DNA from: Populus alba
Taxonomy: Eukaryota > Streptophyta > Magnoliopsida > Malpighiales > Salicaceae
Reading direction: 5' to 3'
Assembly (NCBI RefSeq): GCF_005239225.2
Contig: NC_133284.1
Location: 30,552,339 to 30,616,338 of the forward strand
Length of the DNA: 64,000 bases
The notes under the pieces are model-generated. The model was given only the letters and a program-made list of their open reading frames with translations, was not told the origin of the DNA and did no database searches. The position numbers were made by a program, and so were the translations under genes. Below, piece by piece: positions 1 through 10,878 of the stretch. The first letter of the stretch is position 1. Every line of letters starts with the position of its first letter.

Positions 1-13
1 TTGGCGTCATCTT

Positions 14-3000
14 GTGCATGCCATGGTTTTCGGCTTAATAGCAATTAACGTGGCGGCCAATATTTATGATAATGAGGAACCTCCTAGGCCACCTCATGAT
101 CACGAAGACCCACCATTACCATATAATCACAAAAACTCTCCATTTCTGCCATCAAGATTTCTTAATCGAGGAACGCCGCCGCCGCCTCGATCACCACCAC
201 CTCCAAATAAGAAGAAAACGCCCCCACCACCTCCAAAAATCCATCACCATCAGCCACCATTACCTCCACCACGAGCAAAATCTCCACCTCCGCCACCAAA
301 ATCTCCACCATTGCCATCAGCTTCACCTCCAACCCCATCTTCAGCTCCCATTTTACCTCCATTGCCTTCTAATATTTCTCCAGTTACACCCTCTTCAAAA
401 GTTCCACCAATTCCATCCCAATCCCCATCCCCGGCTTCCAATTTATCTCCATCTCCTCCTTATACTTCACCACCATCCCCTCCAAAAATTTCACCCATTC
501 CATCACCATCCCCATCTCCCACTCTTAATTTATCTCCATCACATCCTCATACTCCTCCGACATCCCCACCAAACGTTTCACCAATTCCATTACTATCCCC
601 ATCTCCACATTCCAATTTATCTCCATCGCCTTCTTATACTTCTCCAAAAATCTCACCAATTTCACTACTATCCCCATCCCCAACTCCTAATTTATCTCCA
701 TCACATCTTCATACTCCTCCAACATCCCCTCCAAAAGTTTCACCATTTCCATCACTGTCCCCATTGCCACATCCCAATGTATCTCCATCTCCTTCTTATA
801 CTTCTCCAAAAATCTCACCAATTTCACCAGTATCCCCATCCCCAACTCCTAATTTATCTCCATCACATCCTCATACTCCTCCGATATCCCCTCCAAAAGT
901 TTCACCTTTTCCATCACCATCCTTATCCCCAACCCCTAATTTATCTCCATCACATTCTCATACTCCTCCGACATCCCCTCAAAGAGTTTCACCTTTTCCA
1001 TCACCATCCTCATCCCCTAATTTATCTCCATCACATCCATATACTCCTCTGACATCCCCTCCAAAGGTTTCACCTTTTCCATCACCATCCCCATCCCCTA
1101 ATTTATCTCCATCACATCCATATACTCCTTCGACATCCCCTCCAAAGGTTTCACTTTTTCCATCACCATCCCCAAATTTATCTCCATCACATCCTCATAC
1201 TCCTCCAACATCCACTCCAAAAGTTTCACATTTTCCATCACCATCCCCAACACCTAATTTATCTCCATCACATCCTCATACTCCTCCGACATCCACTCCA
1301 AAAGTTTCACATTTTCCATCACCATCCCCAACACCTAATTTATCTCCATCACATCCTCTTACTCCTCCAACATCCCCTCCAAAAGTTTCACCTTTTCCAT
1401 CACCATCCCCAACCCCTAATTTATCTCCATCACATCCTCTTACTCCTCCGACATCACCTCCAAAAGTTTCACCTTTTCCATCACCATCCCTATCCCCAAC
1501 CTCTAATTTATCTCCATCACATCCTCATACTCCTTCGACATCCGCTCCAAAAGTTTCACCATCCTCATCCCCTAATTTATCTCCATCACATCCTCATACT
1601 CCGCCGACATTCCCACCAAACGTTTCACCAATTCCATTACTATCCCCATCTCCACATTCCAATTTATCTCCATCGCCTTCTTATACTTCTCCAAAAATCT
1701 CACCAATTTCAATACTATCCCCATCCCCAACTCCTAATTTATCTCCATCACATCTTCATACTCCTCCAACATCCTCTCCAAAAGTTTCATCATTTCCATC
1801 ACTATCCCCATCGCCACATCCCAATATATCTCCATCTCCTTCTTATACTTCTCCAAAAATCTCACCAATTTCACCAGTATCCCCATCCCCAACTCCTAAT
1901 TTATCTCCATCACATCCTCATACTCCTCCGATATCCCCTCCAAAAGTTTCACCTTTTCCATCACCATCCTTATCCCCAACCCCTAATTTATCTCCATCAC
2001 ATTCTCATACTCCTCCGACATCCCCTCCAAAAGTTTCACCTTTTCCATCACCATCCTCATCCCCTAATTTATCTCCATCACATCCATATACTCCTCCGAC
2101 ATCCCCTCCAAAGGTTTCACTTTTTCCGTCACCATCCCTATCCCCTAATTTATCTCCATCACACCCTCTTACTCCTCCAACATCCCCTCCAAAAGTTTCA
2201 CCTTTTCCATCACCATCCCCAACCCCTAATTTATCTCCATCACATCCTCTTACTCCTCCGACATCACCTCCAAAAGTTTCACCTTTTCCATCACCATCCC
2301 TATCCCCAACCTCTAATTTATCTCCATCACATCCTCATACTCCTTCGACATCCGCTCCAAAAATTTCACCATCCTCATCCCTTAATTTATCTCCATCACA
2401 TCCTTATACTCCCCCAACATCCCCTCCAAAGATTTCACTTGTTCCATCACCATCACCATCCCCATCCCCATCCCCTAATTTATCTCCATCACATCCTCAT
2501 ACTCCTCCAACATCCTCTCCAAAAGTTTCACATTTTCCATCACCATCCCCAACCCCTAATTTATCTCCATCACACCCTCTTACTCCTCCAACATCCCCTC
2601 CAAAAGTTTCACCTTTTCCATCACCATCCCCAACCCCTAATTTATCTCCATCACATCCTCTTACTCCTCCGACATCACCTCCAAAAGTTTCACCTTTTCC
2701 ATCACCATCCCTATCCCCAACCTCTAATTTATCTCCATCACATCCTCATACTCCTCCGACATCCGCTCCAAAAATTTCACCATCCTCATCCCCTAATTTA
2801 TCTCCATTACATCCATATACTCCTCCGACATCCCCTCCAAAGGTTTCACTTTTTCCGTCACCATCCCTATCCCCTAATTTATCTCCATCACATCCTCATA
2901 CTCCTCCGACATCCTCTCCAAAAGTTTCACATTTTCCATCACCATCCCCAACCCCTAATTTATCTCCATCACACCCTCTTACTCCTCCAACATCCCCTCC

Positions 3001-6000
3001 AAAAGTTTCACCTTTTCCATCACCATCCCCAACCCCTAATTTATCTCCATCACATCCTCTTACTCCTCCGACATCACCTCCAAAAGTTTCACCTTTTCCA
3101 TCACCATCCCTATCCCCAACCTCTAATTTATCTCCATCACATCCTCATACTCCTTCGACATCCGCTCCAAAAATTTCACCATCCTCATCCCCTAATTTAT
3201 CTCCATCACATCCATATACTCCTCCGACATCCCCTCCAAAGGTTTCACTTTTTCCGTCACCATCCCCATCCCCATCCCCATCCCCTAATTTATCTCCATC
3301 ACATCCTCATACTCCTCCGACATCCCCTCCAAAAGTTTCACATTTTCCATCACCATCCCCAACCCCTAATTTATCTCCATCACACCCTCTTACTCCTCCA
3401 ACATCCCCTCCAAAAGTTTCACCTTTTCCATCACCATCCCCAACCCCTAATTTATCTCCATCACATCCTCTTACTCCTCCGACATCACCTCTAAAAGTTT
3501 CACCTTTTCCATCACCATCCCTATCCCCAACCTCTAATTTATCTCCATCAAATCCTCATACTCCTTCGACATCCGCTCCAAAAATTTCACCATCCTCATC
3601 CCCTAATTTATCTCCATCACATCCTTATACTCCCCCAACATCCCCTCCAAAGATTTCACTTGTTCCATCACCATCACCATCCCCATCCCCATCCCCTAAT
3701 TTATCTCCATCACATCCTCATACTCCTCCGACATCCTCTCCAAAAGTTTCACATTTTCCATCACCATCCCCAACCCCTAATTTATCTCCATCACACCCTC
3801 TTACTCCTCCAACATCCCCTCCAAAAGTTTCACCTTTTCCATCACCATCCCCAACCCCTAATTTATCTCCATCACATCCTCTTACTCCTCCGACATCACC
3901 TCCAAAAGTTTCACCTTTTCCATCACCATCCCTATCCCCAACCTCTAATTTATCTCCATCACATCCTCATACTCCTTCGACATCCGCTCCAAAAATTTCA
4001 CCATCCTCATCCCCTAATTTATCTCCATCACATCCATATACTCCTCCGACATCCCCTCCAAAGGTTTCACTTTTTCCGTCACCATCCCTATCCCCTAATT
4101 TATCTCCATCACATCCTCATACTCCTCCAACATCCTCTCCAAAAGTTTCACATTTTCCATCACCATCCCCAACCCCTAATTTATCTCCATCACACCCTCT
4201 TACTCCTCCAACATCCCCTCCAAAAGTTTCACCTTTTCCATCACCATCCCCAACCCCTAATTTATCTCCATCACATCCTCTTACTCCTCCGACATCACCT
4301 CCAAAAGTTTCACCTTTTCCATCACCATCCCTATCCCCAACCTCTAATTTATCTCCATCACATCCTCATACTCCTTCGACATCCGCTCCAAAAATTTCAC
4401 CATCCTCATCCCCTAATTTATCTCCATTACATCCATATACTCCTCCGACATCCCCTCCAAAGGTTTCACTTTTTCCGTCACCATCCCTATCCCCTAATTT
4501 ATCTCCATCACATCCTCATACTCCTCCGACATCCTCTCCAAAAGTTTCACATTTTCCATCACCATCCCCAACCCCTAATTTATCTCCATCACACCCTCTT
4601 ACTCCTCCAACATCCCCTCCAAAAGTTTCACCTTTTCCATCACCATCCCCAACCCCTAATTTATCTCCATCACATCCTCTTACTCCTCCGACATCACCTC
4701 CAAAAGTTTCACCTTTTCCATCACCATCCCTATCCCCAACCTCTAATTTATCTCCATCACATCCTCATACTCCTTCGACATCCGCTCCAAAAATTTCACC
4801 ATCCTCATCCCCTAATTTATCTCCATCACATCCATATACTCCTCCGACATCCCCTCCAAAGGTTTCACTTTTTCCGTCACCATCCCCATCCCCATCCCCA
4901 TCCCCTAATTTATCTCCATCACATCCTCATACTCCTCCGACATCCCCTCCAAAAGTTTCACATTTTCCATCACCATCCCCAACCCCTAATTTATCTCCAT
5001 CACACCCTCTTACTCCTCCAACATCCCCTCCAAAAGTTTCACCTTTTCCATCACCATCCCCAACCCCTAATTTATCTCCATCACATCCTCTTACTCCTCC
5101 GACATCACCTCTAAAAGTTTCACCTTTTCCATCACCATCCCTATCCCCAACCTCTAATTTATCTCCATCAAATCCTCATACTCCTTCGACATCCGCTCCA
5201 AAAATTTCACCATCCTCATCCCCTAATTTATCTCCATCACATCCTTATACTCCCCCAACATCCCCTCCAAAGATTTCACTTGTTCCATCACCATCACCAT
5301 CCCCATCCCCATCCCCTAATTTATCTCCATCACATCCTCATACTCCTCCGACATCCTCTCCAAAAGTTTCACATTTTCCATCACCATCCCCAACCCCTAA
5401 TTTATCTCCATCACACCCTCTTACTCCTCCAACATCCCCTCCAAAAGTTTCACCTTTTCCATCACCATCCCCAACCCCTAATTTATCTCCATCACATCCT
5501 CTTACTCCTCCGACATCACCTCCAAAAGTTTCACCTTTTCCATCACCATCCCTATCCCCAACCTCTAATTTATCTCCATCACATCCTCATACTCCTTCGA
5601 CATCCGCTCCAAAAATTTCACCATCCTCATCCCCTAATTTATCTCCATCACATCCATATACTCCTCCGACATCCCCTCCAAAGGTTTCACTTTTTCCGTC
5701 ACCATCCCCATCCCCATCCCCATCCCCTAATTTATCTCCATCACATCCTCATACTCCTCCGACATCCCCTCCAAAAGTTTCACATTTTCCATCACCATCC
5801 CCAACCCCTAATTTATCTCCATCACACCCTCTTACTCCTCCAACATCCCCTCCAAAAGTTTCACCTTTTCCATCACCATCCCCAACCCCTAATTTATCTC
5901 CATCACATCCTCTTACTCCTCCGACATCACCTCCAAAAGTTTCACCTTTTCCATCACCATCCCTATCCCCAACCTCTAATTTATCTCCATCAAATCCTCA

Positions 6001-6460
6001 TACTCCTTCGACATCCGCTCCAAAAATTTCACCATCCTCATCCCCTAATTTATCTCCATCACATCCTTATACTCCCCCAACATCCCCTCCAAAGATTTCA
6101 CTTGTTCCATCACCATCACCATCCCCATCCCCATCCCCTAATTTATCTCCATCACATCCTCATACTCCTCCGACATCCTCTCCAAAAGTTTCACATTTTC
6201 CATCACCATCCCCAACCCCTAATTTATCTCCATCACACCCTCTTACTCCTCCAACATCCCCTCCAAAAGTTTCACCTTTTCCATCACCATCCCCAACCCC
6301 TAATTTATCTCCATCACATCCTCTTACTCCTCCGACATCACCTCCAAAAGTTTCACCTTTTCCATCACCATCCCTATCCCCAACCTCTAATTTATCTCCA
6401 TCACATCCTCATACTCCTTCGACATCCGCTCCAAAAAATTTCACCATCCTCATCCCCTAA
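14..6460 (+). CDS. giant Ser/Pro-rich hydroxyproline-rich (extensin/AGP-like) cell wall protein, 5' end open at window edge
   Basis: The first in-frame ATG is at 23, but the frame is open to base 2 and the first residues (LVHAMVFGLIAINVAA, then NIYDNEE) look like the core and cleavage site of a signal peptide, so the true start may lie left of the window. After a short acidic/His stretch come SPPPP blocks typical of extensins (residues about 50-100), then about 2000 residues of degenerate repeats of the form NLSPSHPxTPPTSPPKVSPFPSPSPTP, 23-31 residues each. The many Ser-Pro dipeptides resemble arabinogalactan glycomodules and the SPPPP blocks resemble extensin arabinosylation sites; HPYTP and YTSP tyrosines could be crosslinking sites. 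This suggests a secreted wall glycoprotein (inference from composition). The frame ends at a TAA (6458-6460) created by a one-base frameshift at 6433-6438; the natural end is probably 7622. Confidence 0.8.
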   Translation: MHAMVFGLIAINVAANIYDNEEPPRPPHDHEDPPLPYNHKNSPFLPSRFLNRGTPPPPRSPPPPNKKKTPPPPPKIHHHQPPLPPPRAKSPPPPPKSPPLPSASPPTPSSAPILPPLPSNISPVTPSSKVPPIPSQSPSPASNLSPSPPYTSPPSPPKISPIPSPSPSPTLNLSPSHPHTPPTSPPNVSPIPLLSPSPHSNLSPSPSYTSPKISPISLLSPSPTPNLSPSHLHTPPTSPPKVSPFPSLSPLPHPNVSPSPSYTSPKISPISPVSPSPTPNLSPSHPHTPPISPPKVSPFPSPSLSPTPNLSPSHSHTPPTSPQRVSPFPSPSSSPNLSPSHPYTPLTSPPKVSPFPSPSPSPNLSPSHPYTPSTSPPKVSLFPSPSPNLSPSHPHTPPTSTPKVSHFPSPSPTPNLSPSHPHTPPTSTPKVSHFPSPSPTPNLSPSHPLTPPTSPPKVSPFPSPSPTPNLSPSHPLTPPTSPPKVSPFPSPSLSPTSNLSPSHPHTPSTSAPKVSPSSSPNLSPSHPHTPPTFPPNVSPIPLLSPSPHSNLSPSPSYTSPKISPISILSPSPTPNLSPSHLHTPPTSSPKVSSFPSLSPSPHPNISPSPSYTSPKISPISPVSPSPTPNLSPSHPHTPPISPPKVSPFPSPSLSPTPNLSPSHSHTPPTSPPKVSPFPSPSSSPNLSPSHPYTPPTSPPKVSLFPSPSLSPNLSPSHPLTPPTSPPKVSPFPSPSPTPNLSPSHPLTPPTSPPKVSPFPSPSLSPTSNLSPSHPHTPSTSAPKISPSSSLNLSPSHPYTPPTSPPKISLVPSPSPSPSPSPNLSPSHPHTPPTSSPKVSHFPSPSPTPNLSPSHPLTPPTSPPKVSPFPSPSPTPNLSPSHPLTPPTSPPKVSPFPSPSLSPTSNLSPSHPHTPPTSAPKISPSSSPNLSPLHPYTPPTSPPKVSLFPSPSLSPNLSPSHPHTPPTSSPKVSHFPSPSPTPNLSPSHPLTPPTSPPKVSPFPSPSPTPNLSPSHPLTPPTSPPKVSPFPSPSLSPTSNLSPSHPHTPSTSAPKISPSSSPNLSPSHPYTPPTSPPKVSLFPSPSPSPSPSPNLSPSHPHTPPTSPPKVSHFPSPSPTPNLSPSHPLTPPTSPPKVSPFPSPSPTPNLSPSHPLTPPTSPLKVSPFPSPSLSPTSNLSPSNPHTPSTSAPKISPSSSPNLSPSHPYTPPTSPPKISLVPSPSPSPSPSPNLSPSHPHTPPTSSPKVSHFPSPSPTPNLSPSHPLTPPTSPPKVSPFPSPSPTPNLSPSHPLTPPTSPPKVSPFPSPSLSPTSNLSPSHPHTPSTSAPKISPSSSPNLSPSHPYTPPTSPPKVSLFPSPSLSPNLSPSHPHTPPTSSPKVSHFPSPSPTPNLSPSHPLTPPTSPPKVSPFPSPSPTPNLSPSHPLTPPTSPPKVSPFPSPSLSPTSNLSPSHPHTPSTSAPKISPSSSPNLSPLHPYTPPTSPPKVSLFPSPSLSPNLSPSHPHTPPTSSPKVSHFPSPSPTPNLSPSHPLTPPTSPPKVSPFPSPSPTPNLSPSHPLTPPTSPPKVSPFPSPSLSPTSNLSPSHPHTPSTSAPKISPSSSPNLSPSHPYTPPTSPPKVSLFPSPSPSPSPSPNLSPSHPHTPPTSPPKVSHFPSPSPTPNLSPSHPLTPPTSPPKVSPFPSPSPTPNLSPSHPLTPPTSPLKVSPFPSPSLSPTSNLSPSNPHTPSTSAPKISPSSSPNLSPSHPYTPPTSPPKISLVPSPSPSPSPSPNLSPSHPHTPPTSSPKVSHFPSPSPTPNLSPSHPLTPPTSPPKVSPFPSPSPTPNLSPSHPLTPPTSPPKVSPFPSPSLSPTSNLSPSHPHTPSTSAPKISPSSSPNLSPSHPYTPPTSPPKVSLFPSPSPSPSPSPNLSPSHPHTPPTSPPKVSHFPSPSPTPNLSPSHPLTPPTSPPKVSPFPSPSPTPNLSPSHPLTPPTSPPKVSPFPSPSLSPTSNLSPSNPHTPSTSAPKISPSSSPNLSPSHPYTPPTSPPKISLVPSPSPSPSPSPNLSPSHPHTPPTSSPKVSHFPSPSPTPNLSPSHPLTPPTSPPKVSPFPSPSPTPNLSPSHPLTPPTSPPKVSPFPSPSLSPTSNLSPSHPHTPSTSAPKNFTILIP
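571..2040 (+). repeat. older 1047-bp-offset duplication in the N-terminal repeat region
   Basis: The block starting aaacgtttcaccaattcc at 571 recurs at 1618 (offset 1047 bp, 349 codons) and stays similar through the YTSPKISPIS and TPPISPPKVSPFP segments to about 990 and 2040. It is more diverged than the 1620-bp duplication, so it is presumably older. Confidence 0.8.
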
Positions 6461-6920
6461 TTTATCTCCATCACATCCATATACTCCTCCGACATCCCCT
6501 CCAAAGGTTTCACTTTTTCCGTCACCATCCCCATCCCCATCCCCATCCCCTAATTTATCTCCATCACATCCTCATACTCCTCCGACATCCCCTCCAAAAG
6601 TTTCACATTTTCCATCACCATCCCCAACCCCTAATTTATCTTCATCACACCCTCTTACTCCTCCAACATCCCCTCCAAAAGTTTCACCTTTTCCATCACC
6701 ATCCCCAACCCCTAATTTATCTCCATCACATCCTCTTACTCCTCCGACATCACCTCCAAAAGTTTCACCTTTTCCATCACCATCCCTATCCCCAACCTCT
6801 AATTTATCTCCATCAAATCCTCATACTCCTTCGACATCCGCTCCAAAAATTTCACCATCCTCATCCCCTAATTTATCTCCATCACATCCTTATACTCCCC
6901 CAACATCCCCTCCAAAGATT
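1541..6920 (+). repeat. higher-order tandem repeat inside the coding sequence (399/411-bp units)
   Basis: The landmark tccgctcc recurs at 1541, 2351, 2762, 3161, 3572, 3983, 4382, 4781, 5192, 5603, 6014, 6425 and 6837. Spacing is 399 or 411 bp (810 for the first, 412 at the frameshift). Each unit is five monomers of 23-31 codons (for 411 bp: 27+27+29+23+31). The 12-bp difference is expansion or contraction of a ccatcc-type Ser-Pro run in the last monomer. Every unit length is a multiple of three, so frame is kept. Confidence 0.95.
2471..5710 (+). repeat. tandem duplication of a 1620-bp block (four higher-order units)
   Basis: Sequence from about 2471 to 4090 is repeated almost identically at 4091-5710, offset exactly 1620 bp (399+411+411+399). 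Private variants are shared by both copies, for example tctccattacat near 2807 and 4427, cacctctaaaag near 3487 and 5107, and the aatcctcat variant near 3550 and 5170. One difference noted is ctcctccgac near 2751 against ctccttcgac near 4371. This implies a recent unequal exchange. Confidence 0.9.
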
Positions 6921-7622
6921 TCACTTGTTCCATCACCATCACCATCCCCATCCCCTAATTTATCTCCATCACATTCTCATACTCCACCGACATCCCCTCC
7001 AAAATTTTCACCATTTCCATCAATATCCACATCCCCACATCCCAATTTATCTCCATCACCTGCTTATACTTCTCCAAAAATCTCACCACTTTCACCACTT
7101 TCTCCATCCCCGAATCCTAACTTATCTCCATCACCTCCTTATATATCACCAAAACACCCTCCAAAGATTTCACCCATTCCATCACTATCCCCATCTGAAA
7201 CTCCCAATTTATCTCCATCGCATCCTTATACTCCTCCGACATACCCTCCAAAACTTTCACCAATTCCATCACCTCCTTATACTTCTCCTCCACCCCCTCC
7301 ACCTATCATCAAATCTCCACCTCCACCAACGTTTACACTTCCCCCCTTCTTTCCTTTTAAATCCCCACCACCACCACCTCCATCTCCTTCTCCCCCTCCA
7401 CCTATCCTCAAATCTCCACCTCCTCCGTGGTTTACACTTCCTCCCTTCTTTCCATTTAAATCCCCGCCACCTCCATCTCCTTCTCCCCCTCCACCTATCC
7501 TCAAATCTCCACCTCCTCCAAGGTTTACACTTCCTCCCTTCTTTCCCTTTAAATCCCCGCCACCTCCATCTTCTTCTTCCCCTCCACGTACCTTGAAATC
7601 CTCCATCTCATTCAATAATTAA
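6434..7622 (+). other. 3' continuation of the cell wall protein gene in the shifted frame
   Basis: All other complete copies of the repeat carry five A's in the stretch following tccgctcc; the copy at 6433-6438 has six, and the spacing of this landmark to the next copy is 412 bp instead of 411. From here the same repeat protein continues in the next frame for about 395 residues: three more higher-order blocks, a region resembling the N-terminal repeats (YTSPKISPLSP), and a C-terminal extensin-like tail with three copies of a KSPPPP-xFTLPPFFPF block, ending SSISFNN and TAA at 7620-7622. Without the extra A the gene would encode about 2530 residues from the ATG at 23. Either an assembly error in a homopolymer or a real truncating mutation. 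Confidence 0.8.
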
Positions 7623-7739
7623 CCACCTCCTCTATCCTCCACGTACCCTTTTTCTTTAAATCCCCACCTCCTTTATCTTCATCACCTCCTTCATCCAATA
7701 ATTAACCTCCATCTCATTCAAAAATATCTTACAAAATTG

Positions 7740-7844
7740 GTGAGTTCTTTTAACTTTCTTTTTAATAGATAATTTATTTCGATAACATGGTTCTTTTTTT
7801 AATTTTATTTTGTTACCAATATTAATCTCCAATTTCTTTTTCAG
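7740..7844 (+). other. probable intron in the 3' UTR of the cell wall protein gene
   Basis: A strong donor (ttg|GTGAGT, 7740) and an acceptor after a pyrimidine run (tctttttCAG, ends 7844) flank a 105-bp T-rich segment 117 bp past the inferred stop codon. Extensin genes of several plants are known to carry an intron in the 3' untranslated region, so this fits the gene family. The 7623-7735 segment also repeats the last coding stretch in degraded form. Confidence 0.55.
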
Positions 7845-8934
7845 ATTATATATGGTTAATGATGGCGGTGGGTTTCTTTGAAGAGACTACATATTAGATA
7901 ATGCATGTATGGAAAATGTAAACAGTTGAAGAAAAGTCAATTGTGCTCCATCAATCATGCCAAAATAATATCATAGAACGTTAGTTATTGTAATAATATA
8001 TGGATAATGTGGAGGAAAATATTATGTTTGTTAAAAAGCATTATAATACTAAATGAATGTCTTTTATTATGATAATTACCTTATTTTACACTTCTTATTG
8101 TTAAACTTTTTACTCATCTAATTTCTTTGGAGAAAAATAGTAAAAGAGAATTTAGTTATTAGGACAATGTTTACCTATATACATTGAAGACTTTCCCCAT
8201 GTGAAAAGCTCAATTATTTGGACCTCCAGGTCTATGAACTTAATTATAATTATTTTGATATATAATTAATTGTATGTGTAATATATGGTCCCTTATTTAT
8301 AATAATTTTAATAAATTATTAAATGTGGGCATAGACTGTCTATAAGAATGTGGGTTTTTTTATTGAATTTTATCATTCAGTATTGGGTTGATTGAAAATA
8401 AATTAATTTTAACATTTTCTATGATATAATAAAATAAAAAAAGCAATTTGAACTGGTGTAGTCCTTGACTATAATCATAAGGTTGACAAACTGACTAAAT
8501 ATCAATTAAAAAGTTAGGTAGGGATTTTTCAAGTTTAAATTATTGTACCGAGTTTAATAACAATGTTGGAAAGTTTTTAACGATCCAAATGTGTCTTTTT
8601 TATGTTTAAACCCATAGCGAAAGTGCAAGCAAGTTAAACTAGTTAGAACTAATTAAACTATCTCAAAAGAGGATTCATTAGACACATTTTAGGTTACAAA
8701 CTTTGAATTGATACTGGATTATAATGCAAGAGAGTTGAATTCTTTTTTTAATACAATTCTTTCAAAAAAACAATTCATGAAGTTTTTGTAATATTGCTTA
8801 TTATAAGAAAAGAAATTGTTCAAACAAATTGTACATGAATAAAAGCATCACAACAAGAAGAAGAAACAACGAGAAGAAAAGCTTTGATTGTGATAAGTCA
8901 ATATTTTTTGTTTATATTTTTATTGCTTGAAAAA
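7845..8934. other. AT-rich spacer, nothing recognised
   Basis: The beginning is probably the rest of the 3' UTR of the upstream gene. Beyond that it is AT-rich with no convincing coding frame, RNA gene or transposon end. Confidence 0.5.
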
Positions 8935-9440
8935 ACCTAAGACGACGTGGCTTTAGCAACATGCATGACCCAATACACTTGGGTTCGGCAATTAGTTGAA
9001 CCCAAAGTAATGTGGATCTGGCAATATGCCTGACCCAACACATATTAGTTCACGAACCAGCTAAACTCAAGGCAACATGGGCCTGATGAAATGCCAAACC
9101 CAAGACACTTAGGTTTGACAATTAGCTGAGTCCAAGGCAACATGAGCTTGGTGAAATGTCAAACCCAAAAAGCTTGGGTTCAACAATCAACTAAAGAACC
9201 TAAGGCAATATAGGCTAGGTGAAATGCCAGACTCAAGAAACTTGGGTTTAGCAATCAGCTCAACCTAAGAAAACATAGGTCTGGCTGTTTACAAGATTCA
9301 ACACACTAGGGTTCAACAATTAGCTGAACCCAAGGCAACGTGGACCTGATAAAATACCAGACCCAATACGCTTTGGTTTAGTTAGCAGTTGAATGCAAGG
9401 TAACTTAAGTATGGCAATATGTCATATCCAGATGATTAAT
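8935..9440 (+). repeat. degenerate tandem repeat, about 60-bp unit (CCAAGGCAACATGGGCCTG type)
   Basis: About eight diverged units repeat the order: aaggcaacatgg, then a gcctgg/gatctgg-like word, gaaatgccagacccaag, acacttgggtt, and caattagctgaaccc. Some words are inverse versions of each other (gggtt and aaccc). A related vocabulary recurs at 52560-53190, so this is a dispersed family, possibly from retrotransposon non-coding DNA. Confidence 0.7.
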
Positions 9441-10873
9441 TAAACCAAAGGTGCAACAGATTAGATAAACCATCACACCTTTTTTTATCTAAGTTTGGCT
9501 ACATCTCAGGTCTTAAGCATACAAGGCTAAAGAGTCCTACTTTTAGAATGGTTACATGATTTATTCATATCAAAGGTAATGATTTCTCCATATTTATAAA
9601 TGTGCAAAAGGTCACTTAGGGAGTCCACCACACGTACTATCTCACTAATAATATGTAAGAGATATTTGTTTCTCATTAATGGTGTGTAAGGAATATTTAT
9701 CTCTCATTAATACAACAGAAAGCAAAGAACTTTTTAGTCTCTCTCTTCTTTGAAAACAACAAGGTTTAAGGTTTATAAATATCCCTTGAACCATCCAGGT
9801 AAAAGTTCATAACGTTTTCGACTCTAAATAGCTTGTATATACTTTTAAGGATTAATTATTCTAAAATACAAGAACAAACATTTTTATTCTTAGAACTTAA
9901 GGCTCTTTTAAGTTATTTATTGCTTTTCCCATAAAATTATTGACTTTATTTTTTCAGGTACTTAAGTTTTTACCATTAGTTTGGTACTTTTTTAGCTAAG
10001 AAGAAGATAATTGTATTTTTAAACACCTTGATCTACCACTATCCAAACACTAAATAACTTATTGCTAGATAATTTTGGATTTTGGGACATTACCATATTA
10101 AATCAAACAAGTTTTAATTGAGCTGCTCGAATCTAATCAAGCCAACTCTTTAATTATTTTAATATCATAGTTAAATTATAAGTCACTAAATTTTCATATT
10201 GATATATTGAATTTTTACAGGATTTGATAGCTATTTAAATAGAACCATAAGTAGAAAGTTATAATTAATAAGGTTTTGATTGTATTAAATAGTTTTAAGT
10301 GAAACATGTGAAATTAATCAAATCAACTCCTTAAGCATTTTGATAGCTATATAAATAAAACCAAAAGTAGAAACTTACAACAAAAGGTTAGCAACCCCAA
10401 TCATGTCCAGACAAGCGATTGCTAAATCAAAAGGAATCAACATAATGAATCCTAATATAATAGGATAAACAATGATTTGCTAACCAAAAGGAGTTAGATG
10501 TGATTAATTAAAATTAGATAGCGATTATGTATTCGATAACTTATTTTAGAAAACAAAGTTGAAGTTCTAATTACTAGAGTTTATTTGTTTATGTAATAAA
10601 AAAATAAAAAATAAAAACTACAATTCCATTGTATATTTGAAAAATATAAATGAATAAAAAAAAATTAGTATGTATTTTACAAGTTAAACAAAGAATTTTG
10701 GCTCTGGCAGCAAATCCTTATATAACTAAAAAATAAAAATGGAAAAAATACCAAAAATAGAATACAAGAGTCAAAACCTACAACAAGGATGGACAAAACA
10801 CGACTTGAACCGCATAGTAACATCAGATCCAAATTGAATTGTCATTGCTGCTAAATTTTTAAATATTAGAGTT
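9441..10873. other. AT-rich spacer, nothing recognised
   Basis: No convincing gene. A splice-acceptor-like ttttttcag at about 9950-9957 and AT-rich low-complexity stretches are present, but no coding frame supports an exon. Confidence 0.5.
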
Positions 10874-10878
10874 GATAC

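Noticed and set aside
162..441. Minus-strand open frames opposite the N-terminus of the cell wall protein
   Set aside because: Gly/Glu-rich shadows of the Pro/Ser codons; no independent support.
1541..6920. CRISPR-like array
   Set aside because: Regular spacing comes from in-frame tandem coding repeats; no distinct spacers and the host is a plant nucleus.
7277..7615. Minus-strand Gly-rich frame (GGGGDLKGKKGG repeats) resembling a glycine-rich protein
   Set aside because: Exact antisense of the SPPPP tail; composition explains it.
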